NCBI RefSeq assembly: GCF_001647715.1
Contig: NZ_CP015600.1
Coordinates: 2,976,001-3,040,000 of the forward strand
Origin: Pseudomonas antarctica
GTDB taxonomy: Bacteria; Pseudomonadota; Gammaproteobacteria; Pseudomonadales; Pseudomonadaceae
DNA length: 64,000 nucleotides
Direction: 5' to 3'
The position numbers and the translations under genes are program-made. The notes beneath the pieces were generated by a model. The model was not told the DNA's origin. It saw nothing but the letters and a program-made list of their open reading frames with translations, and ran no database searches. Position 1 is the stretch's first letter. Each line of letters opens with the position of its first letter. This document shows positions 29,236 through 38,977 of this stretch, in pieces.

Positions 29236-29847
29236 ATGAAACTGTTGCATATCGATTCCAGCATCCTCGGCGACAACTCGGCTTCCCGTCAGCTCAGCGC
29301 TGGTGTGGTCAAGGCCTGGCAAGCGGCTGAGCCGGGTGTGGAAGTGACTTACCGCGACCTGGCCAGCGAAGGCATCAGCCACTTTTCCGGCGTGACCCTC
29401 GGTGCGCTGGGCACCGCTGCCGAGTTGCGTGACGCCGTACAAAAGCACGAAGCTGAGCTGAGCGCTTCATCGCTGGCTGAATTCATCGCTGCCGACGCTG
29501 TGGTGATTGGCGCGCCGATGTACAACTTTTCGGTGCCTTCGCAGCTCAAGGCCTGGATCGACCGCATCGCGGTGGCCGGCCAGACGTTCCGTTACACCGA
29601 AGCCGGCCCTGAAGGCCTGTGCGGTGGCAAGAAACTGATCATTGTGTCCACAGCAGGTGGCCTGCACGCCGGTCAGGCGAGCAATGTCGGCCACGAAGAC
29701 TACTTGAAGCTGGTGTTTGGCTTCCTCGGCATCACTGACATTGAGTTTGTCCGCGCCCAAGGCCTGGCCTACGGTGAGGAAGTGCGCAGCAAAGCACTGA
29801 GCGACGCTAACGTCGTCATCAACGAACAATTGTTCGCCGCCGCGTAA
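29236..29847 (+). CDS. azoR: FMN-dependent NADH-azoreductase
   Basis: A 203-residue flavodoxin-fold reductase. The family start [21 protein letters not shown] with the FMN-phosphate loop is visible, as are [18 protein letters not shown] and the isoalloxazine-contacting STAGG. It reduces azo bonds and quinones with NADH in the cytosol. The ATG at 29236 has GGAG at good spacing; an upstream frame adds 22 residues without similarity. A strong terminator follows. Confidence 0.94.
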   Translation: MKLLHIDSSILGDNSASRQLSAGVVKAWQAAEPGVEVTYRDLASEGISHFSGVTLGALGTAAELRDAVQKHEAELSASSLAEFIAADAVVIGAPMYNFSVPSQLKAWIDRIAVAGQTFRYTEAGPEGLCGGKKLIIVSTAGGLHAGQASNVGHEDYLKLVFGFLGITDIEFVRAQGLAYGEEVRSKALSDANVVINEQLFAAA

Positions 29848-29900
29848 GGCTTGTGTAAATTTCGCCTTTGCTCGGTTCCAATCTGAGCCCAGGCGCCTAA

Positions 29901-29948
29901 ACTCTGTATTCTGATCGCCTCAAAACGATCGGAGTACGGAGTTTTTTC
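29901..29948 (+). terminator. Intrinsic terminator of azoR
   Basis: A 17-base-pair stem (ACTCTGTATTCTGATCG with CGATCGGAGTACGGAGT, three G-U pairs) around CCTCAAAA, followed by TTTTTTC. It closes the azoR transcript; the remainder of the space up to 30089 shows no further feature. Confidence 0.9.
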
Positions 29949-30088
29949 GTTTACCCGCTGTCACTACTTTGGCCCAGGTTATGCAGGTATGGGTTTATCA
30001 CCCGGTGCGAGTGCCTTGAACCATGGACTTTTCAAATCGATATGCCGCGGGTGTTAATCGTGGTCGCGCAGCAAAGGTGGACATCCCC

Positions 30089-31126
30089 ATGATGCGTCTT
30101 TGTGCCGTTTTGGTTCTTTCCCTGCTCGGTAGCCTTATTTCAGTGCACGCCGCGCCAGCACCGCACCCGCATTGGAGTGTGGGCTTCCACCGCATGAGTT
30201 TTCTCGACCCGCTGGATCAGCAGCCGATGAAAGCCATCGCGTTCTATCCGTCTACCGACGATGACCACAGCACGCAGATGGGGCCTTATCACGTCGCCGC
30301 CACGGAAGACTCCAAGGTCGCCATTGGCCGTTTCCCCATGCTGATGTTGTCCCACGGCAACACAGGCACACCGCTGGCGCTGCATGACCTGGCCACCTCG
30401 CTGGCGCGCAAAGGCTTTGTGGTGGTGGCTGTTTTGCACCCTGGCGACAACTACAAGGACCACAGCCGACTGGGCACGGTGAGCAACTTGTATGGGCGGC
30501 CGATCCAGATTTCCGCAGCGATCACGGCCACCCTCGGCGACCCGATGCTGTCGCCGTTCGTGAACGTTGATCAGGTAGGTGTTATCGGTTATTCGGCCGG
30601 CGGAGAAACTGCATTGATCCTCGCGGGTGCCAAGCCGGATTTTGACCGTCTGCGTCGCTATTGCCACGAACGCCCTGAAGACCGCGACGCCTGCACCACC
30701 AACGGCGAGTTAGTGGTCGATCGCGATGACTTGCAGCCGCAGGCCGATCCACGAATCCACGCCTTGATGCTGATGGCACCGTTGAGCCTGATGTTTGGCC
30801 GCCATACCCTGGCCGACGTGCATGTGCCGGTGCTGCTCTACAGTGGCGATGGCGACAAGTTGGTGGCGGTGGACAAGAATGCCGCCGCCCTGGCCCGCAA
30901 ACTGCCGCAGCCACCGGATTTCAAACTGTTGGCCGGAGCAGGGCACTTCGTATTCATGGCGCCGTGTGACAGCGATCAATTGGCGACAATGCCGGCCATC
31001 TGTACAGATGCCGACGGTGTAGACCGCGAAGGCATCCACCGCGACCTTATTTCAGAGGCGGGGCGCTTCTTCGTCCACACCCTCGGGCAATCGACCCGCG
31101 CCGGTTTGCAGACGGCTGATCAGTAA
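30089..31126 (+). CDS. Secreted alpha/beta hydrolase (dienelactone hydrolase-like)
   Basis: A 345-residue protein with a signal peptide (residues 1-21, ending SVHA) and an alpha/beta hydrolase fold. The oxyanion region LMLSHGNTGTPLA, the nucleophile elbow GYSAGG, the acid in LLYSGDGDKLV and the histidine in GAGHFVFM are all present. It resembles platelet-activating-factor acetylhydrolase and dienelactone hydrolase relatives; substrate unknown. The ATG at 30089 begins the signal peptide and has AGGTGG upstream; a start 22 codons earlier would hide it. The 3' end overlaps the convergent MFS gene by seven bases. Confidence 0.85.
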   Translation: MMRLCAVLVLSLLGSLISVHAAPAPHPHWSVGFHRMSFLDPLDQQPMKAIAFYPSTDDDHSTQMGPYHVAATEDSKVAIGRFPMLMLSHGNTGTPLALHDLATSLARKGFVVVAVLHPGDNYKDHSRLGTVSNLYGRPIQISAAITATLGDPMLSPFVNVDQVGVIGYSAGGETALILAGAKPDFDRLRRYCHERPEDRDACTTNGELVVDRDDLQPQADPRIHALMLMAPLSLMFGRHTLADVHVPVLLYSGDGDKLVAVDKNAAALARKLPQPPDFKLLAGAGHFVFMAPCDSDQLATMPAICTDADGVDREGIHRDLISEAGRFFVHTLGQSTRAGLQTADQ

Positions 31127-32295
31127 GCTCGACGCTTGAGCAGTACGGTCAGGCCCAGCGCTGTGACGGACAATAGCGCCGCGCAAAAGAAGATCCAGCC
31201 GTAGCCGAGGTTCAGCGCTACGGCGCCCATCAATGGCCCGGCGATCGCCAGGGCCAAATCAAAAAACACGGCATAGGCACTCAACCCGGCGCCACGGCTG
31301 CTGTTGGGCACCTGTTTGATGGCTTCCACGCCCAGCGCCGGGTAGACCAGCGACAAGCCGAAACCGGTCAGGCCGGCACCGATCAGGGCGACGCCTGTGG
31401 AGGGCGCCAGCCACAGCAGGGTCAGGCCCATGGTTTCGATGGTCATGCAGGCAATCGCCGCCGTAAATCCACCAAAGCGGCTGATGGCCGAGATAAACAC
31501 CAGGCGCGAGAGGATAAAACACACGCCAAACACTGTGAGGCAGTACGCCGCGCCGACCCAGCCGCGATTGAGGTAATACAGGGTGATAAAGGTGGTCAGC
31601 GTGCCGTAGCCGATTGAGGCCAGGCACAGGCTGGCGCCAAACGGGGCGATGCGCCCGAACACCGCCCAGAATGGCAGCCGCTCGCCGCGCACCACCGGCA
31701 CCGACGGTTTATTGCGGATCAGCACCAGGCCCACTGCCGCCAATACTGACAGGGCGATTCCGAGGCTGGTGTAGCCGTAGTCCGCCACCATCACCACGCC
31801 CAGCGGCGCGCCAATCGCAATGGCGCCGTAGGACGCGATGCCATTCCAGGAAATCGAGCGTGCTGTGTGTTCGACGCCTACCGCACCCATGCACCAACTG
31901 ATGGTTCCCACGCCGATCAGGCCCTGGGCTACGCCGAGCAGCAACCGGGCGACGATCAGAATGCCCAGGCTCAAGGCAGGCAGGCTCTCGAGTAATGTTG
32001 CGAAAACCGTCAGCACGCCGCTGGCCAGGATGCCCGACAGGCCCAGCACAATCGCGCGTTTGGTGCCGACGTTGTCCGACATCCGCCCGGCCATTGGACG
32101 GCTGAGCAGCGTTGCCAGGTATTGCGAGCCGATGGTAAGCCCGGCCACTACGGCGCTGAAGCCCAACTGCTCATGCACATAGCCCGGGATGACCGCGATC
32201 GGCAGGCCGATGCAGAGAAAGGCGATGAAGGTGTAGAAGACGATGGAGACAATCTGCCGGGTGATCGACAGGGGCGTGGGGGCGGCGGCAGGCAT
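31120..32295 (-). CDS. YhhS-like MFS transporter
   Basis: A 391-residue major facilitator closely resembling E. coli YhhS, a putative arabinose/drug exporter: IVSIVFYTFIAFLCIGLPIAVIPGYV, GSQYLATLLSRPMAGR, RSISWNGIASYGAIAIGAPLG and PALGVEAIKQVP. About twelve membrane segments. The ATG at 32295 is chosen by comparison with YhhS; an ATG 11 codons upstream is an alternative. It is convergent with and slightly overlaps the hydrolase gene. Confidence 0.9.
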   Translation of the reverse strand: MPAAAPTPLSITRQIVSIVFYTFIAFLCIGLPIAVIPGYVHEQLGFSAVVAGLTIGSQYLATLLSRPMAGRMSDNVGTKRAIVLGLSGILASGVLTVFATLLESLPALSLGILIVARLLLGVAQGLIGVGTISWCMGAVGVEHTARSISWNGIASYGAIAIGAPLGVVMVADYGYTSLGIALSVLAAVGLVLIRNKPSVPVVRGERLPFWAVFGRIAPFGASLCLASIGYGTLTTFITLYYLNRGWVGAAYCLTVFGVCFILSRLVFISAISRFGGFTAAIACMTIETMGLTLLWLAPSTGVALIGAGLTGFGLSLVYPALGVEAIKQVPNSSRGAGLSAYAVFFDLALAIAGPLMGAVALNLGYGWIFFCAALLSVTALGLTVLLKRRAY

Positions 32296-32408
32296 GGTCA
32301 CTCGTTCGCGGGCGGGCGGTGACGGCATGATGGCAAGGGCTTGGGGGAAAAGGAAGCAGGCTAACTAGTTTGTTTGATTCGCAGGGGAGTGTGCCCGGTC
32401 GGCTTTTT

Positions 32409-32543
32409 TGTGGCGAGCAGGCTTGCCCTGCGTTGGGCCGCGCAGCAGCCGCCATAAAAAACACCGCGTTCTGCCTGGCAGAACGCGGTGTCTGGTTTTA
32501 GGGCCGCTTCGCAACCCAACGCGGGGCAAGCCCGCTTGCCACA
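32409..32543. repeat. REP-like palindrome enclosing a terminator
   Basis: The outer halves (TGTGGCGAGCAGGCTTGCCC and the inverse GGGGCAAGCCCGCTTGCCACA-like end) are the same class as the element downstream of nicR. Between them lies a perfect hairpin that serves as the ybiT terminator. The rest of the 32.3-32.56 kb gap holds nothing else. Confidence 0.75.
32455..32491 (-). terminator. Intrinsic terminator of ybiT
   Basis: ACACCGCGTTCTGCC pairs perfectly with GGCAGAACGCGGTGT; on the minus strand TTTTTTATGG follows. It is about 70 bases after the ybiT stop and embedded in a REP-like palindrome. Confidence 0.88.
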
Positions 32544-32560
32544 ATGGCGCTCTAAGTGAC

Positions 32561-34147
32561 TTAGAACACCACGCCTTGGCTACGCAGGTAGTCGTCGTAG
32601 GTGCCGCTGAAGTCGATCACGCCGCTTGGGCTCAACTCGATGATGCGGGTGGCCAGGGACGATACGAACTCACGGTCGTGGCTGACGAAGATCAGCGTGC
32701 CCGGGTAGTTTTCCAGCGCCAGGTTCAGCGCTTCGATGGATTCCATGTCCAAGTGGTTGGTCGGTTCGTCCATGATCAGCACGTTCGGCTTTTGCAGGAT
32801 CAGCTTGCCGAACAGCATGCGACCTTGCTCACCACCGGAAATCACCTTGACCGACTTGAGGATCTCATCGTTGGAGAACAGCATGCGGCCCAGGGTGCCA
32901 CGGATCACTTGCTCGCCTTGGGTCCATTGGCCCATCCAGTCGAACAGGCTCATGTCGTCTTCAAAGTCCGAAGCGTGGTCTTGGGCGTAGTAGCCCAATT
33001 CTGCGGCGTCGGTCCACTTGATGCTACCCGCATCCGGCGTCAGTTCATTGACCAGGGTGCGCAGCAGGGTGGTCTTGCCGATACCGTTCGGGCCGATGAT
33101 CGCCACGCGCTCGCCGGCTTCGACCTGGAAGCTGAAGTCCTTGAACAGCGGCTTGCCGTCGAAGCCTTTGGCCATACGATCGACGATGACCGCCTGGCGG
33201 TGCAGTTTCTTGGTTTGTTCGAAACGGATGAACGGGCTCACGCGGCTCGAAGGCTTGACCTCGGCCAGTTGGATCTTGTCGATTGCCTTGGCGCGGGAAG
33301 TGGCCTGCTTGGCTTTCGAGGCGTTGGCCGAGAAGCGGCTGACGAACGATTGCAGTTCGGAGATCTGCGCTTTCTTCTTGGCGTTGTCCGACAGCAGTTG
33401 CTCGCGGGACTGGGTTGCCACGGTCATGTACTCGTCGTAGTTGCCCGGGAACAGGCGCAGCTCGCCGTAGTCCAGGTCAGCCATGTGGGTGCACACGCTG
33501 TTCAGGAAGTGACGGTCGTGAGAGATGATGATCATCAGGCTGGAGCGCTGGGTCAGGATGTTTTCCAGCCAGCGGATGGTGTTGATGTCCAGGTGGTTGG
33601 TCGGTTCGTCGAGCAACAGCACTTCAGGGTCGGAGAACAACGCCTGGGCCAGCAATACGCGCAGTTTCCAGCCTGGCGACACTTCGCTCATCGGGCCGAA
33701 GTGTTGTTCCAGGGGAATACCCAGGCCCAGCAGCAGCTCACCGGCACGGGATTCGGCGGTGTAGCCGTCCATCTCGGCGAATTCGGTTTCCAGCTCGGCC
33801 ACGGCCATGCCGTCGTCTTCGCTCATTTCCGGCAGCGAGTAGATGCGGTCGCGCTCGGCCTTGACCTTCCACAGTTCCTCGTGGCCCATGATCACGGTGT
33901 CGAGTACGGTGAATTCTTCGTAGGCGAACTGGTCCTGGCGCAGTTTACCCAGGCGTACGTTCGGCTCCAGCATGACCTGGCCGCCGGACGGATCGAGGTC
34001 GCCGCCGAGGATTTTCATGAAGGTCGACTTGCCGCAACCGTTGGCACCGATCAAACCATAACGGTTGCCGGCGCCGAACTTGACCGAGACGTTCTCGAAG
34101 AGCGGCTTGGCGCCGAACTGCATGGTGATGTTAGCTGTGGAGATCAA
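32561..34147 (-). CDS. ybiT: ABC-F ATPase YbiT
   Basis: A 528-residue soluble ABC-F protein with two ATPase domains and no membrane part; ABC-F proteins bind the ribosomal E site and adjust translation. Walker A motifs are GANGCGKST and GPNGIGKTT, signatures VSPGWKLRV and ISGGEQGRM, Walker [12 protein letters not shown] and [11 protein letters not shown]. The linker with [29 protein letters not shown] between the domains is the P-site tRNA-interaction motif region. It matches E. coli YbiT along its length. The start is TTG ([12 protein letters not shown]), the family's N-terminus, with AGG upstream. Confidence 0.95.
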   Translation of the reverse strand: MISTANITMQFGAKPLFENVSVKFGAGNRYGLIGANGCGKSTFMKILGGDLDPSGGQVMLEPNVRLGKLRQDQFAYEEFTVLDTVIMGHEELWKVKAERDRIYSLPEMSEDDGMAVAELETEFAEMDGYTAESRAGELLLGLGIPLEQHFGPMSEVSPGWKLRVLLAQALFSDPEVLLLDEPTNHLDINTIRWLENILTQRSSLMIIISHDRHFLNSVCTHMADLDYGELRLFPGNYDEYMTVATQSREQLLSDNAKKKAQISELQSFVSRFSANASKAKQATSRAKAIDKIQLAEVKPSSRVSPFIRFEQTKKLHRQAVIVDRMAKGFDGKPLFKDFSFQVEAGERVAIIGPNGIGKTTLLRTLVNELTPDAGSIKWTDAAELGYYAQDHASDFEDDMSLFDWMGQWTQGEQVIRGTLGRMLFSNDEILKSVKVISGGEQGRMLFGKLILQKPNVLIMDEPTNHLDMESIEALNLALENYPGTLIFVSHDREFVSSLATRIIELSPSGVIDFSGTYDDYLRSQGVVF

Positions 34148-34289
34148 TTACTTTACCTATCAATGGGTTGCGAGCGTGGCGGCAGGAGCCTTCAGGCATG
34201 CGTCAACAGCGACATCAAGGCGCGAAACCCGGTCGCTGAGCAGAAAATTTTGGATGTGTGTTGGAATTTGGCGCGCATTGTCGCATATG

Positions 34290-35570
34290 TCAGGCGACAG
34301 TTGTATGGCGAGCGAGGGATGGTTTCATCAGCGTCTCCGGCATGGCCAGCCATAACAAGGCTAACGCCACCGCAGCGACGCCCGCCAGAGTCAGGAACGC
34401 CGCGTTATAGCCGGCCTGTTGCACGACGAAACCGGCCAGGCTGCTGCTCAGTGCCGCGCCCAGCCCAAACACCGTGGACAGCGCGCCGAGGCTGACATTG
34501 AAACGGCCAGTGCCCTGGGTCAGGTCTTTGACGATGACCGGGAACAGCGCGCCGAAAATCCCCGCGCCGATGCCATCGAGCATCTGCACGGCGACCAACC
34601 AATAGGGGTCGCTGGACAACGTATACAGCACGCCGCGCAGCGGCAAAATCATGAAACCGGCCAACAGCAGCGGCTTGCGCCCCCACAGGTCTGCCTTGAG
34701 CCCAACCAGCCACGCCATCGGCACCATCACCAATTGTGCGGCGACGATACACGCCGAGGTCAGCGGCGTGGCCATTTGCAGGTTGATCTGTGACAGCTTC
34801 TGGCTGACCAGCGGCAGCATGGCGGCATTGGCCAGGTGGAAAAGGGCGCAACAGATGGCGAACAGCAGCAGCGGGCGATTGCCCAGTAATACCTTCATGC
34901 CGGAGGGTTGTTCGTGATCGCGGGTGTGGGCCGGGTCAAAGCCCCGAGCGACCTCATGGTCTATCGCCTTGGCCGAGACGCAACTGACCGCCACAATACT
35001 GGCCAACGCCATAAAGGCCATCAGGTAGAACACCACCACCGGGCCGAACAGGTACGCCAACCCGCCGGCCAACAGCGCCGCCACGGCGTTGCCGGCGTGG
35101 TTGAAGGTTTCATTGCGCCCGGTACGGCGGGTGAAGGCGCGCGGCCCGGTAATCCCCAACGAAATCGCCGAAATCGCCGGGGCGAACACTGAGGCGGCGA
35201 CGGCACTGGCGGCCTGGGTCAAGGCTACCCAACTGAAAGCGCTGACAAACGGCAGCGTCAGGCAACTGACCGTAACGAGGATGGCGGCCACGGCTATCAC
35301 CGCGCGTTTGCTGCGCGTGCGGTCAATCAGTGCGCCCGCCGGGCCCTGAGTGAGCAAGCCGGCGATACCCGCGAGCGTCATCACCACACCGATGCTGGCC
35401 GGGTCCCATTTATGGACGGCCAGCAGGTAGATCGCCAGGTAAGGTCCCAGCCCGTCGCGGACGTCGGCCAGGAAGAAATTCAGGCTGTCCAGGGATAAGG
35501 TATTACGCAGGTCAGCGTGATTGGCCACGGCGAACTCTTCGGGAGGGGCGTTCAAGGGCTGAACACTCAT
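34290..35570 (-). CDS. MFS transporter
   Basis: A 426-residue major facilitator with about twelve membrane segments. It shows LNFFLADVRDGLGPYLAIYL at TM1, the A-motif-like GALIDRTRSKRAV and the TGRNETFNHAGNA segment typical of an uncharacterised group annotated as MFS permeases. Substrate unknown. It is divergent from the methyltransferase gene, 112 bases away. Confidence 0.88.
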   Translation of the reverse strand: MSVQPLNAPPEEFAVANHADLRNTLSLDSLNFFLADVRDGLGPYLAIYLLAVHKWDPASIGVVMTLAGIAGLLTQGPAGALIDRTRSKRAVIAVAAILVTVSCLTLPFVSAFSWVALTQAASAVAASVFAPAISAISLGITGPRAFTRRTGRNETFNHAGNAVAALLAGGLAYLFGPVVVFYLMAFMALASIVAVSCVSAKAIDHEVARGFDPAHTRDHEQPSGMKVLLGNRPLLLFAICCALFHLANAAMLPLVSQKLSQINLQMATPLTSACIVAAQLVMVPMAWLVGLKADLWGRKPLLLAGFMILPLRGVLYTLSSDPYWLVAVQMLDGIGAGIFGALFPVIVKDLTQGTGRFNVSLGALSTVFGLGAALSSSLAGFVVQQAGYNAAFLTLAGVAAVALALLWLAMPETLMKPSLARHTTVA

Positions 35571-35682
35571 TGGCTTAGTGACCTGTTGGCTTGTGTAGAA
35601 GTTTCGCTTCCGCGGAGGGTTTCGTCCGACAGGTAATTGGCTTATTTTCCGCAGATTGCTTTAACGACTATCTGGAGACGCA

Positions 35683-36495
35683 ATGGACATGCCCTCAGCC
35701 CAACAGGCCATCGCCAGCAACAAAGACGCCTGGGATGCATCCGCCACGCTGCACAAAGACAGCCCTCACTGGAATGCACTGCTGGCCTCGATTGCCCACG
35801 CGGACTTTTCCTGCCTCGACCCAACCATCACTGCACTGCTGCAGGACGTCGGCGTTGCCGGCAAGGACGTGGTGCAATTGTGCTGCAACAACGGTCGCGA
35901 AAGCCTGTCGTTGTTCGCCTTGGGCGCGCGCGCCGTGGTGGGCGTCGATCAATCCCGAGCCTTTCTCCTGCAAGCGCGGGAACTGGCCGATGTTTCGCCC
36001 CACAGCCCGGAGTTTATTGAAGCCGATATCCATCATCTGCCTGAGGGCTTGCAGGGGCGTTTCGATGTAGCCCTGGTGACGATTGGCGTTCTGAACTGGA
36101 TGCCGGATGTGGCGCTGTTTATGCGGCATGCGGCCAGTACGCTCAAACCCGGTGGCACCCTGGTGATCTACGAGACTCACCCGTTCCTCGAAGTGTTCGA
36201 CCCGCGGGCCGCCAATCCGCTGTTGCCCACCAGTTCGTACTTCCAGCGCGATCCGTTCGTGTTACAGCAGTCGATTGTCTATGAAGGGCTGGACGAGGTT
36301 CCCGGGCCGACGTCTTATTGGTACGTGCATACCCTGGGCAGCATCGTAAGCGGGTTGATCTCGGCGCAGTTGCAGGTTGACCATCTGCGAGAGTATCCGC
36401 ATTCAAATCGTGAAGAGTTGTATGACCAATACGAGCACCAACCGGCCCAGTTGCCCCTATGCTTCACCTTGACCGCCAGCAAACGTCCCGTCTGA
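35683..36495 (+). CDS. Class I SAM-dependent methyltransferase
   Basis: A 270-residue Rossmann-fold methyltransferase. Motif I is VVQLCCNNGRESLSLFALGA (an NNGRE variant of the usual GxGxG), the acidic residue of motif II is VVGVDQSRAF, and motif IV is FDVALVTIGVLNWMPD. GGAG lies 7 bases upstream of the ATG. The acceptor molecule is not identifiable. It is divergent from the MFS gene. Confidence 0.85.
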   Translation: MDMPSAQQAIASNKDAWDASATLHKDSPHWNALLASIAHADFSCLDPTITALLQDVGVAGKDVVQLCCNNGRESLSLFALGARAVVGVDQSRAFLLQARELADVSPHSPEFIEADIHHLPEGLQGRFDVALVTIGVLNWMPDVALFMRHAASTLKPGGTLVIYETHPFLEVFDPRAANPLLPTSSYFQRDPFVLQQSIVYEGLDEVPGPTSYWYVHTLGSIVSGLISAQLQVDHLREYPHSNREELYDQYEHQPAQLPLCFTLTASKRPV

Positions 36496-36510
36496 GCCGG
36501 TTGACCGCGC

Positions 36511-36538
36511 AAAAAAAAGCCCGCGAGAAGAGGCGGGC
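36511..36538 (-). terminator. Intrinsic terminator of the TIGR03067-like gene
   Basis: On the minus strand GCCCGCC ... GCGGGC forms a hairpin followed by eight T residues. The T-run is on the minus strand only, so it serves the gene at 36632-37018, about 95 bases upstream of it in that direction. Confidence 0.85.
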
Positions 36539-36631
36539 CAAGTGATTCACTGGAGTAGGTAGGCCTCACCCTATAGGCCGGAAAGTGAAGGTCATGTGAA
36601 AACCGTGTCGCAAGTTCGGATGGCGCGTGGT

Positions 36632-37018
36632 TCAGGCTCGGCGTACAAAAGTGCGCATGGTTTGCCCGGGCCCGGTGCTGAATACAGCCGGGCGCGGCAT
36701 GCCTTCGTCCGCGGCGATAAACACAAAGTCATTCTTTTCCAGACGATAGCTGGCGGGCAAGGGCTTGCCGGCGTCATCGCCCATGGAGTCAACCCAGGTA
36801 ATGCTTTTAGGCTGAGTGCTGCTGTCCAGAGAAAAGCTGCCGGCGAGCAATATTTCGCCACTGACGGTTCTCACTTCGAATTGATCCCCGCTAATCGTGG
36901 TAATCGCCCCTGGTGCGCTGTGTGCATCAACTGGGTTGACCACGCCATTGTCTTCCAGGGATGTCTGCTCCCAAGCGCCCTGAAGCATTTGATAGTCCGG
37001 GTCTGACAGAGATTGCAT
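36632..37018 (-). CDS. Small TIGR03067-like (lipocalin-like) protein
   Basis: A 128-residue protein without signal peptide. It has the pattern of the TIGR03067 family: an opening LQGAWEQTSLEDNG, a central beta-rich part, KSITWVDSMGD, the strand YRLEKNDFVFIAADEGMPRPAVFSTGPGQTMRTFVRR. That family is mainly described from Planctomycetes and has no assigned function. The gene stands alone between a terminator and a 375-base gap. Confidence 0.75.
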   Translation of the reverse strand: MQSLSDPDYQMLQGAWEQTSLEDNGVVNPVDAHSAPGAITTISGDQFEVRTVSGEILLAGSFSLDSSTQPKSITWVDSMGDDAGKPLPASYRLEKNDFVFIAADEGMPRPAVFSTGPGQTMRTFVRRA

Positions 37019-37393
37019 GCAAATTCCTTATTGCTGAAGGTTGAGGTGCCGTGTGAGCACAACATTACGGGGAATGAATCGGCCAATGTGTAACTGTAAC
37101 GCTACTGACAGGCGGCGCAAACAGCCTTTTTTTGTGGGCTGACAGCGATTTAGTCATCTATTGACTACGCTGGTGACATTCTTAGTCATACATAAGGGAC
37201 GGCCTTGCCTGTTCATCGACATGAAACAGAAACAATCTCTAATAGCATCGGATTTTTCGCCATACCCAGTGGTCTGACTGCCATAGGTCATTCGTATTCA
37301 GGGCGTTGTCTCTGAGTTTCCATGCCTCTCGGGCTTCAAGTCCGAATTTCAGGGGCGGTGGCTTTCTATTGTCAACTTTAGAGTGTTCTTATT
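37019..37393. other. Long non-coding upstream region of the wzz-like gene
   Basis: A 375-base gap, more AT-rich than its neighbours, between divergent genes. It presumably holds the promoter and a long leader of the chain-length gene. TAGTCAT occurs twice near 37.15 and 37.19 kb. No open reading frame or clear terminator was found. Confidence 0.5.
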
Positions 37394-38737
37394 TTGAACC
37401 AAACTTCTCCGCTCAATTCGCCGGCAACGCCAGATGAAATTGACCTGTTTGAATTGTTCCAAGCCCTGTGGCGGCAAAAAAAGTTGATAGTGGGTTGTAC
37501 GATTCTTACAGGCCTACTGGGAGCGGGTTACGCGTTTATGGCGCCCAAGCAGTATGAGGTCAGCAGTGTGCTGCGGCCGGCGGCGATCAATGAGCTGGAT
37601 GCGCTGAACCGCTCCGAGGTTTACAAACTGCCTGCCGCTGATGCGCTGGCGAAAGTAGGCGCGCAGCTGGATTCCTATGAGGCTCGCCTGGCGTTCTTTA
37701 AAAGTCATGAACAACTGTTCAATGCCTACCAGAAGCCGGGTCGCAGCCTCGAGCAGAGTTTTGAAGATTTCAATCGAAGCTCAATCAACGTGATCCTGTC
37801 GGACCCCAAGAAAGCCGATTCCCTGAGCAATTCTATCCGCCTGGAGTTGCAATACCCGGCTGGCGTCGACGGCGTTGCGATCCTCAACGGTTTTGTCGAT
37901 TACGCCATTGCCGCGGAGCGTGAGCAAGTCGGCGCCGACCTCAAGGTGATCGTTAATAACCGCCTGAGCGAGCTCAAGGGCAAAATCGACGCCGCCCGTG
38001 CCAATTATGAAACGGAAAAGGAATCAAAAATCGCCACGCTGCTTGAGGCCGACAGGCTCAAGCGTGCCCGATTGCAGGATGAGCTCGGTGGGCTGCGCCT
38101 GCAGATGAAAATGGAGCGCACCGACCGCCTGGCAGAACTGGCCGAGGCGATCTCGATTGCCAAAACCATGGGCATCAGGAAGCCGACGACGCCATCGTCC
38201 ATGGCCGATACCACGCGAGCAGGCTCAAATCAGGTGGTGCGCACCGAGATCAGCAACCAGAAGGTCCCGTTGTATTTCCTCGGCACTGAAGCCCTGGAAG
38301 CCGAGCGAACTGCCTTGCAACAGCGTACCAGCGATGACTTCACCAATAGCCGTGTCGCTGAAATTGGCAAAGAGCTTCAACTGCTGGAATCCAACCGTGA
38401 AGTTGAGATTCTGCAAAAACGTGGGAACGAAGATATCTTCTTGCGGGATGTCGAACCGCTTCGGGCGGAAGCCGCCAGGCTACGCGGCCTCAACATCGAT
38501 ATGAGCCATTTGAAGCTGGTGGCCGTCGACCGCCGCGCCCAGGAGCCGCTGGCCTCCATCAAGCCGAAAAAACTGCTGATCATCGCGGTGAGTCTGGTGA
38601 TGGGCGTGTTCCTGGGCTTGCTGGTGGCGCTGATCCGTCACTTTATACTCGTGCACCGCCAGGCTGAACCGTACGCCTTTGTGGGGAGTGGCCGTTTCCA
38701 ACGTGGCGAGCGCACAGACGGTCAGCCGCCGCGGTAA
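37394..38737 (+). CDS. Wzz-type polysaccharide chain-length determinant
   Basis: A 447-residue inner-membrane polysaccharide co-polymerase. TM1 is near residues 32-50 (LIVGCTILTGLLGAGYAFMA), a long periplasmic, largely helical region with coiled-coil stretches spans about 55-395, and TM2 is near 397-417 (LLIIAVSLVMGVFLGLLVALI). The N-terminal DEIDLFELFQALWRQKK is the Wzz signature. Such proteins set O-antigen chain length. The start is a TTG with a weak ribosome site. No O-antigen synthesis genes adjoin it, so it is an isolated wzz as in many Pseudomonas. Confidence 0.9.
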   Translation: MNQTSPLNSPATPDEIDLFELFQALWRQKKLIVGCTILTGLLGAGYAFMAPKQYEVSSVLRPAAINELDALNRSEVYKLPAADALAKVGAQLDSYEARLAFFKSHEQLFNAYQKPGRSLEQSFEDFNRSSINVILSDPKKADSLSNSIRLELQYPAGVDGVAILNGFVDYAIAAEREQVGADLKVIVNNRLSELKGKIDAARANYETEKESKIATLLEADRLKRARLQDELGGLRLQMKMERTDRLAELAEAISIAKTMGIRKPTTPSSMADTTRAGSNQVVRTEISNQKVPLYFLGTEALEAERTALQQRTSDDFTNSRVAEIGKELQLLESNREVEILQKRGNEDIFLRDVEPLRAEAARLRGLNIDMSHLKLVAVDRRAQEPLASIKPKKLLIIAVSLVMGVFLGLLVALIRHFILVHRQAEPYAFVGSGRFQRGERTDGQPPR

Positions 38738-38977
38738 ACACGCCTGCAATGGGCCGGTAACCAGGCCGGTCCATACTTGCTTATGACGTTTAGTAGACAG
38801 CTTTTCACAATTCTTAGTTAACCTTTGGTTACAAACTGTGGCTAAATAACCACCAATGGCATTGGTCCGGACAGTAAACCCGCGACTAACTGCCAATGTG
38901 TAATCGTGATTTCAGGTGCTGCTTACTTATCCTCGGCCGTTGTGGGCATGCAGGAGCAGCCTGTTCTCTTCTGACTT

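Noticed and set aside
32408..34495. A 695-codon frame antisense to ybiT
   Set aside because: It covers the REP element and the ybiT gene in reverse, and its sequence is His/Gln/Val-rich without domains.
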